A DNA stretch of 60,645 nt from an uncultured Flammeovirgaceae bacterium (GCA_913052485.1 CAJXDN010000006.1:1-60645); one strand, 5' to 3'. Positions 23,934-34,375 are shown, numbered from the stretch's first letter. Program-made: numbers and translations. Notes: generated from the sequence alone by a model not told the origin.

Positions 23934-26900
23934 AATATTTTTAAAATTTTATTGTGGAGAGTTATCATCTTCCCATTCATCAAATTTCTGACATGCAATT
24001 TATATATATAGATTCCTTGGGGCAAAGGATTATAATTTAAATCTTTACCATCCCAAGAAATATTATCAATAATATCTGGAGAAAACTCATATTGATGTTG
24101 ATAGGTAAACACCTTATTGCCTCTCAAATCAAATACCTCAACCGAGATAAAAGTTGGCTGACCGCGCTCCTGCATCTCAAATTTAAAATTTGTCTTGTCA
24201 GTAAAAGGATTCGGATAATTCATTACACCTGATATATTTAGCTTATTATCATTACCAGTAACAAATACAACTGACTCTGATGTTAAATTATTATAATTAT
24301 CTGCAACTTTTATTTCTACTTTATGCTTTCCATTTTTTAAATTTTCTAGAGGAATCCTAACAGACCCTCTCTCATAATCATCTTTTTTATAGGAAAAATA
24401 TCTATTTAATTTAATTTCAATAGAATCATCAACTATTGCCTTCATGGTATTCAGAGTGTTTTTCTTTGTAATATTTATTCCATTTTTGTCATATAAATCA
24501 ACAATTAATAATGGAGACTCAGACACTCTATCACCAGTAATAAAGTTATAAGAGTCTAAAAAAACATCCACCTCAGGTCCATTATTATCATTTTGGTATT
24601 CATCTGATGTTCCACCTATGGTAAAATATGAAAATCCAATTGCCTCATCAAAATTTATGGTATCAACAGCAAAAAAATTTATTTTTCCTTGACCGAATTT
24701 GTAATCAATATTTACTGGTATTTTAAATTCAAATGAGAAAGAACCATTAATTACCGATGATAACCCTTTAAAAATAACGGCATCCCACTCTAAAAATTCA
24801 AAGGGATCATTTTCATCTCCTAGTGTTAAATTTCTTGAAATTTTATCATAAACATCAGAGTAAATATTACCATTAAAATTTTCAATCTTATCATTATTTT
24901 GATCTACAATCTCTCCCGATACTAATATTTTTGCTCCAGATTTTATTGTGTCTATCTTACTCACTATAACATCAAAAGATGGATAACTTAATTTTAATGA
25001 GGGGTCACCTAATAATGCAAAATTTCTATTAATTGGACCACTAAGGCTCCCATTTTTAGTTTTTTTAAAAATTTCGCCTAATCTTAGATAATCACCACTT
25101 TCATTTGTAAATACATTCTTATAAAATTGATTGTTAAGTCTGTAATTAGTCTGAGAGAATACCGGTCTGGTTGTAGTAAGTAACGCAATTGCACCACCTT
25201 TATCCTTATTTAATAACATCTCACCTCCTGAGGTTATAAGTGGGTCATCAAACTTTCCAAACTCACAGGTTGCAGTTAGAAAAAGGGGAAGTTTAGATCT
25301 ATTATTTAAATTAAATATAAAATTATCATCTAATACTTTTTCTTCAGTCCAAAAAAATTCATTTCCATGTCCAATATAATTCACTATCATAGCCCCACTT
25401 TCAACAGCCTCACTCAGTAAGTATTTAGTTTGTGTTGAAGTCTTAAAACCAGCTACAATATCCTGCTCGTAATTATCAAGGTAAATTTTATTTATTTTGT
25501 ACTCGGGATTAATTGTATTTACTAGGTTAAAATGATTTTCAGCATCGTTCTGGTGGACACTCTTATCTCCATCATCAGCAACCAGATAAATATTTTTTTT
25601 CCAATCTCCTCTAATCAACTTTTTCTCAGAGTATACATAAAGCTTGTCAACATAGGATTTAGATTCCTCTTTATTTTTACTTGGAATTCTACCAATTCCA
25701 ACCTCTAAATCGTGATCTCCATCAACAGTCTCGTCCCAGATACCTTCATTTGAGTCAAGAAATCCAAAGTAGTCGTCAGAGGAGTAACTATATATATTAT
25801 TTGATGAGTTATAGGATTGGTATATTGGAATGAAATTAGTATTATTTGGAATTCTATCCTTGTAATCATATGAACAATCGCCAAAAAGTAAAACATAACT
25901 TAGATTCTCATTACTTGTATTATAGAGAAACTTTATATAGTTCCTAATAGATGAAATATCCTGATTACCAGATGAGAATTGGTTATAAATATCTTCTATG
26001 TCTACAATTTTCACACCTAGACCTTCTTTACTACGGAGACTCTTTACCCTGACTGCATCTTGGAAGAAGTCTTTATGAGTAATTATTAATAATTCTGGAT
26101 TTTCGTGATTCAATATATTTGAATTTACTACGTTCCCAAAAAATTTAGGAGTACTTAAATTATTAACATCAAAAATTATATTTCTACTATAATTCTTTTC
26201 ATTTTGTAAAAAATAATAAAATGAATTTTCCTTCCTTAAATTCAATTCAGTTATATCATATGGGTCAGTAATATCCCATACTCTTAATCCTAATTTACTT
26301 TGGCTATCATAATTATAATCATTTACACTGTAGACAATTTGCTTAGAAATTAAATCTGTCTGAAGTGGTTTATTATAGAAGATAATGTCTTCATCAGCAT
26401 AATTTAAATTTATATCACCAGTAAAATCTATGTAGTTAAGGTATGAAATTGAAGATTTTCCTCCGTAATAAAACAATTCTAATGTATTTGCATTTCCAGA
26501 GAAAAAATTAAATGACTTAACAGTCTCTGATAATTTATAACCATATATTCCCTCATTTACTTGTCCCATTGGAACGTTATATGTCTCGTTGTCTAATGAA
26601 ATTTCGAAGGAAGACTCCTCGATTGACCTTGAAGCCAAATTTATCTCGACATCTAGGAAAGTACTTTTATTAAACTGACTGATATCGATATCTAAAGAAT
26701 TCCCAGGAGAAAAAAGTTCTCCAAACCACTCTCTTCCAGACTGAATAATAGTATATAAATCCCTCTCATATCTATAGTTGATCAGGAAACTATCTCTAGT
26801 AATTTCATATGAATCATAACTATCTCCAACACCTACATCCTTCGAAATATTATTATTTATTGTTAAAAAATAGTAGGCGGTATCTGTATAAATATTTTTC

Positions 26901-27283
26901 TTGGTTCTTACTTTCTGCTGTATAGAGTCGTAAAATATTTTATCTGAGGATTGTAAATAAAAGAAAATAAATTCTCCGTCATCAAAATTACTATCATTAT
27001 TTCCATTAAAACTTACTGGTACTTCCTGAGGATTAGTAAATTCCGATAATGAATTAAGCTGAGGAAGAGCACCATTGTATCCACTTCCAAAAATTTGAAT
27101 TTTTAATGGATCAATATCTTTATCAGAAAAATTAATTTCCTTAAAAAAATTTTTATCAATTTTATATATACCAGACTCGACTACTCCAATTTTAATCCAA
27201 TCACCATCCCTTAATATTGAATTTTGAGCCATCATTAAAAAGGTGGGAGGTATAATAAATAAAAGTGTAAGAAATAATCTCAT
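23930..27283 (-). CDS. porU: Type IX secretion system sortase PorU
   Basis: An 1117-residue gingipain-like (C25) protease. The catalytic dyad is visible as His639 in NYIGHGNEFFW and Cys673 in TATCEFG. The preceding DDYFGFLDSNEG and GRIPSKNKEE segments are also typical. The C-terminus (MNYPNPFTDKTNF to GIYIYKLHV) is a FlgD/T9SS-type Ig-like domain. PorU cleaves the C-terminal signal of T9SS cargo at the cell surface. Length and layout are normal for Flavobacteriia. A near -7 box (TATATTTT) lies about 10 nt before the ATG. Coupled to porV by overlapping ATGA. Confidence 0.95.
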   Translation of the reverse strand: MRLFLTLLFIIPPTFLMMAQNSILRDGDWIKIGVVESGIYKIDKNFFKEINFSDKDIDPLKIQIFGSGYNGALPQLNSLSEFTNPQEVPVSFNGNNDSNFDDGEFIFFYLQSSDKIFYDSIQQKVRTKKNIYTDTAYYFLTINNNISKDVGVGDSYDSYEITRDSFLINYRYERDLYTIIQSGREWFGELFSPGNSLDIDISQFNKSTFLDVEINLASRSIEESSFEISLDNETYNVPMGQVNEGIYGYKLSETVKSFNFFSGNANTLELFYYGGKSSISYLNYIDFTGDINLNYADEDIIFYNKPLQTDLISKQIVYSVNDYNYDSQSKLGLRVWDITDPYDITELNLRKENSFYYFLQNEKNYSRNIIFDVNNLSTPKFFGNVVNSNILNHENPELLIITHKDFFQDAVRVKSLRSKEGLGVKIVDIEDIYNQFSSGNQDISSIRNYIKFLYNTSNENLSYVLLFGDCSYDYKDRIPNNTNFIPIYQSYNSSNNIYSYSSDDYFGFLDSNEGIWDETVDGDHDLEVGIGRIPSKNKEESKSYVDKLYVYSEKKLIRGDWKKNIYLVADDGDKSVHQNDAENHFNLVNTINPEYKINKIYLDNYEQDIVAGFKTSTQTKYLLSEAVESGAMIVNYIGHGNEFFWTEEKVLDDNFIFNLNNRSKLPLFLTATCEFGKFDDPLITSGGEMLLNKDKGGAIALLTTTRPVFSQTNYRLNNQFYKNVFTNESGDYLRLGEIFKKTKNGSLSGPINRNFALLGDPSLKLSYPSFDVIVSKIDTIKSGAKILVSGEIVDQNNDKIENFNGNIYSDVYDKISRNLTLGDENDPFEFLEWDAVIFKGLSSVINGSFSFEFKIPVNIDYKFGQGKINFFAVDTINFDEAIGFSYFTIGGTSDEYQNDNNGPEVDVFLDSYNFITGDRVSESPLLIVDLYDKNGINITKKNTLNTMKAIVDDSIEIKLNRYFSYKKDDYERGSVRIPLENLKNGKHKVEIKVADNYNNLTSESVVFVTGNDNKLNISGVMNYPNPFTDKTNFKFEMQERGQPTFISVEVFDLRGNKVFTYQHQYEFSPDIIDNISWDGKDLNYNPLPQGIYIYKLHVRNLMNGKMITLHNKILKIL

Positions 27284-27324
27284 TTTAGATATTAAAATAT
27301 AATACTAACTGAAAAAGAAATGAT

Positions 27325-28011
27325 TTATTTGAAAAATTGATCAAAAAAAATTGATTTTATTACAGATAACAATATGTAGAGAAGTATTATGATAAATATT
27401 ATTGAATGCCCAAACATAATCAATATCAAGGTTGATAATACAATAAGTAGATACCTTTCAATGTTACTTTTAAAATTAAATCCTGAGAACTTAAGAGATA
27501 TAAATTTAATTTTTGATACCAAAAGTGTTGATAAAAGAATAACCAGTATTGCAATTGTCAGATCATCTTTAAAAAAATTAAAAGTGCCTTGGTAATTAAC
27601 CAAGGACATAAAAAAAAGTCCATTAGCAGGTGTTGGAAACCCATTAAAATAATTATTATTGTTTTCTGTGATATTAAATTTAGCTAGTCTCAAAGCTGAG
27701 AAAATAATAATTAATACAGGTAGATATTTTACCATTACATTTTCTGCAGTATTTTCTAAATAAAAATAAAGAACTATAGATGGTAAAATACAGAAGGAAA
27801 CAAAGTCAGCAAAGGAGTCAAGTTGTTTCCCAAATTCGGATACTGCATCAAATTTTCTTGCGAAAAAACCATCTAAAAAATCTAGTGTTAGACATATGTA
27901 GAATAGATATAAAACTGTACTATTAGCCGGATTATTGAAAATATTTATGATACATATGAAACCTAAGATAAGGTTTGATAAAGTAAAAAAGTTTGGTATT
28001 ACAAATTTCAA
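27325..28011 (-). CDS. pssA: CDP-diacylglycerol-serine O-phosphatidyltransferase
   Basis: A 228-residue membrane enzyme with about seven hydrophobic segments and the CDP-alcohol phosphatidyltransferase motif (D-x2-DG-x2-AR-x8-G-x3-D-x3-D), seen as DFLDGFFARKFDAVSEFG followed by KQLDSFAD. The opening FVIPNFFTLSNLILG is typical of bacterial subclass II phosphatidylserine synthase, the first step of phosphatidylethanolamine synthesis. It overlaps the upstream MBL-fold gene by 4 bp. Confidence 0.88.
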   Translation of the reverse strand: MKFVIPNFFTLSNLILGFICIINIFNNPANSTVLYLFYICLTLDFLDGFFARKFDAVSEFGKQLDSFADFVSFCILPSIVLYFYLENTAENVMVKYLPVLIIIFSALRLAKFNITENNNNYFNGFPTPANGLFFMSLVNYQGTFNFFKDDLTIAILVILLSTLLVSKIKFISLKFSGFNFKSNIERYLLIVLSTLILIMFGHSIIFIIILLYILLSVIKSIFFDQFFK

Positions 28012-28640
28012 TTTAGGAAGGGATTATTAGATTTCTCATCTCCAATCGATGTCACAGGGCCATGTCCAGGAAAAACTGTTGTACTATCATCGATTAAAAA
28101 TAATCTTTTTTTAATACTATTAATCAAAGTATTAAAATCTCCTCCAGGTAGGTCTGTTCTCCCAATAGAATTTTTAAAAATCACATCACCAGAAAAACAA
28201 AATTTATGGTCTTTGAAATAAAATGCAATGTGGCCAGGTGAGTGACCAGGTAGAGACAAAATGGTAATTTCGTTACCCATAAAGGAAAAATTTGTTGACT
28301 CGTCAATAGTACTTACATCTTTTTTATGAGTGTAATGTTGCATACTAAACATCGAGGCATATGACTCCATTTCATCGTAAATATTTTTCTCTGAGAGGGG
28401 AATATATGTCTTTATAGGATAAAGCGTAGAAAGAAAATTAATTCCAAGTATGTGGTCAATATGAGTATGCGTGATTAAAATAAATTTAGGTATCAATGAT
28501 TTTTCCTCTATATAATTTTTAATTATGTTGTTTTCTTCTTCATAGTAATTACCAGGGTCAATTATTATACAGTTTTTACCTTCAGTAAGTAGATATGTGT
28601 TTTCTTGGTAATCATTAAAAGTAAAACATTTAACTTCCAT
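28008..28640 (-). CDS. MBL-fold metallo-hydrolase (glyoxalase II-like)
   Basis: The ATG at 28640 (MEVKCFTFNDYQENTYLL) is preferred to an upstream in-frame TTG (28661), because the family begins exactly with this strand. The product is 210 residues. The binuclear zinc motif THTHIDH is followed by LPGHSPGH, CFSGDVIF and FPGHGP, giving the full ligand set. It is likely a thioester hydrolase of the hydroxyacylglutathione hydrolase-like group; the natural thiol in these bacteria is not determined. Coupled to pssA by a 4-bp overlap. Confidence 0.88.
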   Translation of the reverse strand: MEVKCFTFNDYQENTYLLTEGKNCIIIDPGNYYEEENNIIKNYIEEKSLIPKFILITHTHIDHILGINFLSTLYPIKTYIPLSEKNIYDEMESYASMFSMQHYTHKKDVSTIDESTNFSFMGNEITILSLPGHSPGHIAFYFKDHKFCFSGDVIFKNSIGRTDLPGGDFNTLINSIKKRLFLIDDSTTVFPGHGPVTSIGDEKSNNPFLN

Positions 28641-28693
28641 AATAATTAGTATTAAATACAAATTTGATATTTAAATAGGTATATAAATAGTAA

Positions 28694-29695
28694 ATGGTAA
28701 AAAAATATGATTATTTGATTATAGGTCAAGGAGTCGCTGGTTCAGCAATGGCTTGGAAGCTATATTTCAAAAAAAAATCATTTATTATACTTGACTCAGA
28801 GATTAAAAATTCTGCATCTAATGCTGCACTTGGTATCTATAACCCTATAACAGGGAGAAGGAAAGCCCTGACTTGGAATGTAGTCAAATTATTTAAAAAT
28901 CTTGAGGATTTTTATAAGAGGATTGAAGATTATATCGGGACAAAAATTCTATTTAAAAAAAAAATTTACAGGCTATTAAAAGACCATGGTGACTTCAATG
29001 ATTGGAGTGTGAGATTGTCTAATAAGAAGTTTCACAGTTTCATCAAAGAGCTAAGTAATGATATGGTTATTACAGATAAAAGTGGTTATGTAGATGTAAG
29101 AAAATATATAAATGAAACTAGAAAATATTTCAAGACTAGAGATCGTTATAGAAAATATAAACTAAATAATAAAGACATATCCATAGTTAAAAATAAAATA
29201 AAACTTAAAGAGTTTGACTCAAAAAATGTGATTATGTGTTTAGGGATAAATCAAAAAAAAATAAAATGCTTTGATGATCTTGAAATAAAAGAAGTTTCTG
29301 GAAGTAGCATTTTGACCGAATCAAATATTTCAATGAATCATATTTTAAATAAAAAAATATCAATTATAAACTCATCTAAAAATACATTCCATATCGGATC
29401 AACATACCATAACGGATCAGAAAATACGGGCTATAATAAAATACTTGATCAGGCTGAGAACATTCTTAATAAAAAATTAAAACTTAAAGAAGTATTATTT
29501 GGGATAAGATCTGCAAGCAAAGACAGAAGACCAATTGTAGGAAGACATCATAACATCTCAAATCTTTTTTTAATAAATGGTCTAGGTTCTAAAGGGGTGA
29601 GTCAATCACCATACTCTGCAAACCAGCTATTTGACTATATCGAAAATAATAAAGAACTTGATAAAGAAATAAACTTAAAAAGATTCAAAACGTAG
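28694..29695 (+). CDS. FAD-dependent oxidoreductase (DAO family)
   Basis: A 333-residue protein. The Rossmann FAD motif GQGVAGSAMAWKL lies at the N-terminus, followed by NAALGIYNPITGRRKALTWN, typical of Bacteroidota D-amino-acid-oxidase-like proteins. The C-terminal FAD contact is FLINGLGSKGVSQSPYSA. The reaction is probably oxidation of an amine or amino acid, but the substrate is unknown. Codon and residue use is very Lys/Asn-rich, like the neighbours. Nine bases separate it from the next gene. Confidence 0.82.
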   Translation: MVKKYDYLIIGQGVAGSAMAWKLYFKKKSFIILDSEIKNSASNAALGIYNPITGRRKALTWNVVKLFKNLEDFYKRIEDYIGTKILFKKKIYRLLKDHGDFNDWSVRLSNKKFHSFIKELSNDMVITDKSGYVDVRKYINETRKYFKTRDRYRKYKLNNKDISIVKNKIKLKEFDSKNVIMCLGINQKKIKCFDDLEIKEVSGSSILTESNISMNHILNKKISIINSSKNTFHIGSTYHNGSENTGYNKILDQAENILNKKLKLKEVLFGIRSASKDRRPIVGRHHNISNLFLINGLGSKGVSQSPYSANQLFDYIENNKELDKEINLKRFKT

Positions 29696-29704
29696 GTCTT
29701 TAAT

Positions 29705-32700
29705 ATGCGATTCTTAATTTTTATTTATTTGTTTACATTTAGTCTTTCTGCACTCTCACAGAATGAGATTTATAATATTGGTAAAAATAGAATTCAATAT
29801 AAATCATTTGATTGGGAGGTTATGTACTCAAATAACTTCGAGTTTTACTATAACGCGAATGCATTAAATATCGCTGAAATAGCTTCATCATTTCTAGAGG
29901 ATAAATTCTCAGAATTAACAAATAATATTGGTCATCAACCATTTAAAAAAACTAAAGTTTTCATTTATAACTCTGAGAGAGAAAAAGAACAAAGTAATAT
30001 AGGAATAAATGAGGCTGATGAGTTCCTGTTCAGTAACTTAAGTTTAAATAATAGAATTATATTCAAAGTTGCATACAATAACAATTTAAATGTTTTTAAG
30101 AATAATCTAAGTTATGAATTTAATAAGGTCCTGATAAGAGATCTCATGCATGGAAACCTCAGTTTTGCCAAAAGATTTGGTAAGGTTTCCTTCATAAATA
30201 TCCCTGAATGGTTTTCTGATGGAGCTGCAAGATATCTTGCCTATGGTTGGGACATAGAGATGGATAATGTCATAAGAGACTATTTTTTAACAAAACAAAA
30301 AAAATCTTTAAACAAGATATCAGATGAACATTCAAAATATATTGGACAAAGTATCTGGAATTATATTTCTGTCACATACGGAAAAAATACAATATCTAAT
30401 ATTATCAACTTAACTAAAATTATTAGAAATCCAGAGAAGGCTATTTCAAGTTCATTAGGTATAAATTATAACAATTTTATTCAAAACTGGTCAAATTATT
30501 ATTATTCAAATATCAGCAACAGATATAGTAGAGGTAAACTTGAAAACCCTGAACTTAATCAAGTAAATAATTTTGGTAAGGTCATTGACCTTAAGAAAAA
30601 TCAATCGGGTGAATATGTTTTATTTTCAGCAATTAAAGGAAATTATAAGAGATTAGTACTATACCATAAAGAATTAAATAAGTTTAAAGTTTTAGATAGA
30701 ATTAAATCTAGTGAAAAAAATAACTCATACTTCTTTAATTGGAAAGATGATGAGAATATTACATACATAAAAAATTTAAAAGGCGAAAATAATCTTATAA
30801 CTAGAAATATTTACTCGAATAGTAAAGCATATAAGTCCTTGTATAGATTTGAGAAAATTAATGGATTTTCATTTAATACAAAACAAAACTTGATAGCTCT
30901 CAGTGCAACTGTTAATAATCAAAGTGATATCTATCTCTTAAGTGCTAACAACGATAACTTTAAAAAATTAACAGATGATAAATATCATGACATATACCCA
31001 TCATTTCTAAATAACTCAACTTCAATTATATTTAGCTCAAATAGGAATTCAATTGATTTAGAAAATATTCATATCTCTGAAAATATATCTGAATATTACA
31101 ATCTGTATTTGTATAACCTAGACACTACATCAACTAAATTATATAAGATGACCAATACGCTTGCAAACAATATTAAGGCAAAACCACTTAAAGATAATAA
31201 AGTGTTATACCTAAGTGATATTAGAGGAATATCTAATATCTTCAGCTTAAGTCTTAGTGGAAATTCCAAGCAGGTAACTGACTTTAATACTAACATTATC
31301 AATTATTATTACGATGAAATTGATAAAAATTTATATTTTAATAATCTCTACGAGGGAAATATAATTGTTAGAAATATAAATGATTTTGATGTCAGTGAGT
31401 CAAGATTTGGAACCCAGACCTCCAGAGTTGATTATATACAATCACAGAGATCAAAAATTAAGAAAAGAGAGAAAATAAAAAGAGAAAATATAGAGGATAA
31501 TATAAATTTTGAGACCACTGAAAATTTCTTATTTGAGGGTGAAAATAAACTTAAATCATCAATACTAAAAAATATTGAAATTAATAGAAATATTAGTAGA
31601 AGGACTGGAAATAAGTACAAATACTCAGTCATAAAAAATAATTTTAATAGCTTTCTGAGAATAGATCCACAAGAAGGTCTTGGTACGCAGGTCGAATCTG
31701 ATTTTATTGAATTATTTGAAGACCATAAATTTTATGCATCAGCTTTTTTACCTTTCTCCAGCTTAAAAAGCTCAGATATTTTTACAGAGTATAGTTTCCT
31801 TAAAAAAAGATTTGACTTTAGAATATCCTTTGATAGAAAGATTTTGTTTACTGAGGATTCTGAGAACTTCATTTATCATAAATACCTTTACAACCAAATT
31901 AATTTTAATATATCATACCCTATTTCTGAATTTTCTAGATTTGAAATCGCTCCATTTTATTCTACCTACAAATTCAACGATTTAGATTATAGAATATTTA
32001 ATAATACACCACCTTCCTTCCTATTTTATGAAAAAAATAATTTCTATGGATATTTTTTAAATTTTATGTTTGATAATACAAATAAGATCTCATATAATTT
32101 GGAGAAAGGGACAAAATTAAAAGTAAGTTTCAGAAATTATCAAACCGAAAACGATGCTAACACTTTTAAAAATTTTAGTATTGACCTCTCACATCACCAA
32201 CCAATATCAGAAAATATTATTTTCTCGTCAAGATTATACTATGGAAATTCTTTTGGAGAGAATCCTTATAAGTATATGCTTGGTGGAGTTAAAAACTCTT
32301 TAATAAGGAAATTTGAGGATAAAGGTGTAAATGATCCTCTTTTAGTTTCAAATGGGTCTAACAACTATAATTTCATTTTTGGTGAATACATCAATATGAG
32401 AGGTTATGACTTCAATAAGTTTGATGGTTATAAGGTACTAGTATTAAATTCTGAATTTAGAATCCCACTGGTAAAAGCTTTAACTGGCCTTAACGTAAGT
32501 AGTAGTTTTTTAAATAGCTTACAAGTTGCTGGATTCTTTGATCTAGGATCATCATGGAATATTAACTCTCCCTTCAGTAATAAAAGTGATGTAAATACGT
32601 GGATAATTAAAGAACCAGGTTCTGTATTTCAAGCCGAAATTGAAAATTCTAAAAACCCCTGGCTTGCAAGTTATGGGATAAGTTTGAGATCATTTATCAC

Positions 32701-32794
32701 CGATTATTATGTGAAAATTGATATAGCAAAACCGGTAGAAGACTATCAAGTTAAAGACACAAAATTTCATATTTCATTTGGATATAGTTTCTAA
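29705..32794 (+). CDS. Outer membrane protein with degenerate peptidase-MA-like domain, TolB-like propeller and BamA-like barrel
   Basis: A 1029-residue protein with a signal peptide ending SALSQ. Residues about 30-270 resemble a peptidase MA-like domain, but the zinc site is degraded: the helix reads LSYEFNKVL where HExxH is expected, and the downstream ligand motif reads EWFSDGAARY instead of WFxEGxAxY. Residues about 290-530 contain repeated TolB/WD40-like propeller strands (SDIYLLSANNDNFKKLT, GISNIFSLSLSG). A basic linker (KIKKREKIKRE) leads to a C-terminal surface-antigen/BamA-type beta-barrel ending FHISFGYSF with the terminal aromatic. Likely an outer-membrane structural or transport protein; function not established. 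Confidence 0.75.
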   Translation: MRFLIFIYLFTFSLSALSQNEIYNIGKNRIQYKSFDWEVMYSNNFEFYYNANALNIAEIASSFLEDKFSELTNNIGHQPFKKTKVFIYNSEREKEQSNIGINEADEFLFSNLSLNNRIIFKVAYNNNLNVFKNNLSYEFNKVLIRDLMHGNLSFAKRFGKVSFINIPEWFSDGAARYLAYGWDIEMDNVIRDYFLTKQKKSLNKISDEHSKYIGQSIWNYISVTYGKNTISNIINLTKIIRNPEKAISSSLGINYNNFIQNWSNYYYSNISNRYSRGKLENPELNQVNNFGKVIDLKKNQSGEYVLFSAIKGNYKRLVLYHKELNKFKVLDRIKSSEKNNSYFFNWKDDENITYIKNLKGENNLITRNIYSNSKAYKSLYRFEKINGFSFNTKQNLIALSATVNNQSDIYLLSANNDNFKKLTDDKYHDIYPSFLNNSTSIIFSSNRNSIDLENIHISENISEYYNLYLYNLDTTSTKLYKMTNTLANNIKAKPLKDNKVLYLSDIRGISNIFSLSLSGNSKQVTDFNTNIINYYYDEIDKNLYFNNLYEGNIIVRNINDFDVSESRFGTQTSRVDYIQSQRSKIKKREKIKRENIEDNINFETTENFLFEGENKLKSSILKNIEINRNISRRTGNKYKYSVIKNNFNSFLRIDPQEGLGTQVESDFIELFEDHKFYASAFLPFSSLKSSDIFTEYSFLKKRFDFRISFDRKILFTEDSENFIYHKYLYNQINFNISYPISEFSRFEIAPFYSTYKFNDLDYRIFNNTPPSFLFYEKNNFYGYFLNFMFDNTNKISYNLEKGTKLKVSFRNYQTENDANTFKNFSIDLSHHQPISENIIFSSRLYYGNSFGENPYKYMLGGVKNSLIRKFEDKGVNDPLLVSNGSNNYNFIFGEYINMRGYDFNKFDGYKVLVLNSEFRIPLVKALTGLNVSSSFLNSLQVAGFFDLGSSWNINSPFSNKSDVNTWIIKEPGSVFQAEIENSKNPWLASYGISLRSFITDYYVKIDIAKPVEDYQVKDTKFHISFGYSF

Positions 32795-32802
32795 CTTGTA
32801 TT

Positions 32803-33669
32803 ATGGTTACATCAATGACAGGTTATGGTAGTTATAATTTAAGTAAGGGTGACGTCTTTATCGAAATAGAAATTAAATCCGTAAACTCAAAGTTTTTTGA
32901 TTTTAATTATAGGAGTAATTATAATGATAAATCTCTTGAGAATCAGATTAGAAACTATTGCAAATTACATTTAAATAGGGGTAAAATCGATATTAAAATT
33001 GATATTAATAATTTGAATACAAATAATTCAAATCAGTTAAATAGAGATAAAATTAAATCATATTTTAATGAGATAAAGTCTATTCTAAGTGATACATCCA
33101 AGGTGAAGGATAAAATCATTCTCAAAAACATACTTAATAATTTATCACTATTTAACTCTGAGAATAAGTTTAAAGTTGAAAGTAATGTAGTTATAAAAGG
33201 ATTAAAAAAATGTATAAAAAAATGCATTGTATTTAGAGAAGAAGAAGGTAAGGCAATCAACATCGATTTAAATAAAAATATTAACTCAATATTATCCGAC
33301 CTCCATAAAATTGAAAAAATTGATAGTTCAAAAAAAAATAGTATAGAAAAAAAAATAAAGAGTAAACTTTCCAAAATACAAGAAAAATCATTTGATAAAT
33401 TTAGGATAGAGCAAGAAATATTATTTTATATTGAAAAATTAGATATCAATGAAGAAATCACAAGGCTAAAAAAACATGTAAATTTATTTACAAACACTCT
33501 AAAAACTAAATCTCCAAATGGGAAAAAATTAAATTTTATCTCTCAGGAAATAGGGAGAGAAATTAACACTATTGGATCTAAATGTTCGAACTTCAAAATT
33601 CAAAAATTAGTTATAGATATGAAAGAAAAGTTAGAAATGATAAAAGAAGAAAACTATAATATTCTGTAG
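32803..33669 (+). CDS. YicC/YloC family endoribonuclease
   Basis: A 288-residue protein opening with MVTSMTGYGSYNLSKGD and followed by EIKSVNSKFFDFNYR, the two YicC N-terminal signatures. The C-terminus has the family's KSPNGKKLNFISQEIGREINTIGSKC segment. Members are Mn-dependent endoribonucleases involved in small-RNA turnover. Guanylate kinase (gmk), which often follows yicC in Bacteroidota, is absent here; the gene ends 10 bp from the convergent tonB gene. Confidence 0.9.
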   Translation: MVTSMTGYGSYNLSKGDVFIEIEIKSVNSKFFDFNYRSNYNDKSLENQIRNYCKLHLNRGKIDIKIDINNLNTNNSNQLNRDKIKSYFNEIKSILSDTSKVKDKIILKNILNNLSLFNSENKFKVESNVVIKGLKKCIKKCIVFREEEGKAINIDLNKNINSILSDLHKIEKIDSSKKNSIEKKIKSKLSKIQEKSFDKFRIEQEILFYIEKLDINEEITRLKKHVNLFTNTLKTKSPNGKKLNFISQEIGREINTIGSKCSNFKIQKLVIDMKEKLEMIKEENYNIL

Positions 33670-33679
33670 AGAGATGTTA

Positions 33680-34354
33680 TTAACCCAACTTAAAAGTTAT
33701 TGGTAAAATCATTCTGACTTTTACAGGTCTACCCCTCTGCTTTCCAGGAGACCATTTCTTAGCTTTGGATATCACTCTCACTGCCTCCTCATCACAACCT
33801 GCACCTATACCCTTAATTGCTTGGACATCCGTCAAAGTACCATCTTTGTCAACAACAAACTGCACAAAAACTTTGCCTTCAATACCCATTCTCCTTGCCT
33901 GAGCAGGATATCTTAAAGTTGTACCGACATACTTATAGAATGCTGCCATTCCACCTGGAGGTGTAGGCTGATCCTCAACAATAGTAAAAATCTCGTCAAC
34001 TTCCTCCTCCTCTGGTGCCTCCTCAAAAACAATTTCTTCGATAACGGTTTCTTCAGTTATCTCTACATCAATTTCGATTTCAATCTCCTCCTCTATTTCC
34101 TCTTCGTCAGGAACTTCAATTATTTCTGGTTGCTGAATAACTGGAGGTGGTGGTGGTGGCTGCTCAGTTGGAGGAATCTCCATTAAATCTTCAAAATCAT
34201 CTTCTATGGTACCTAAGTCCATGCCAGCACCTCTATCATAAAACTTCCATTCGAAAGCTGTTATAACTAGTAAAAGACTCACGCATAGTCCAATGTTAAG
34301 AAATAGTCCACTTTTTTTCTCTAGATCTGCTTTAGGGTTCTTTTTAATCTCCAT
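33680..34354 (-). CDS. TonB family energy transducer
   Basis: A 224-residue protein with one N-terminal membrane helix (residues about 20-38). A proline-rich spacer (PPTEQPPPPPPV), an unusually acidic stretch (about residues 80-130, repeated Glu/Ile/Val) and a C-terminal TonB domain follow: LRYPAQARRMGIEGKVFVQF, GCDEEAVRVI and ILPITFKLG. It couples the proton-motive force to TonB-dependent outer-membrane transporters. Last gene of the sprA-gcvH-vanZ-tonB run on the minus strand, an order I recall as common in Flavobacteria. Confidence 0.9.
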   Translation of the reverse strand: MEIKKNPKADLEKKSGLFLNIGLCVSLLLVITAFEWKFYDRGAGMDLGTIEDDFEDLMEIPPTEQPPPPPPVIQQPEIIEVPDEEEIEEEIEIEIDVEITEETVIEEIVFEEAPEEEEVDEIFTIVEDQPTPPGGMAAFYKYVGTTLRYPAQARRMGIEGKVFVQFVVDKDGTLTDVQAIKGIGAGCDEEAVRVISKAKKWSPGKQRGRPVKVRMILPITFKLG

Positions 34355-34375
34355 TAAAGTAATTTAAAAAAAATC

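Noticed and set aside
29897-30240. An active zinc peptidase in the TolB/BamA-like protein
   Set aside because: No HExxH occurs where expected; both zinc-ligand motifs are degraded.
33033-33374. A 113-codon hydrophobic open frame on the minus strand
   Set aside because: Antisense to yicC; the apparent membrane segments arise from the complement of Lys/Asn-rich codons.
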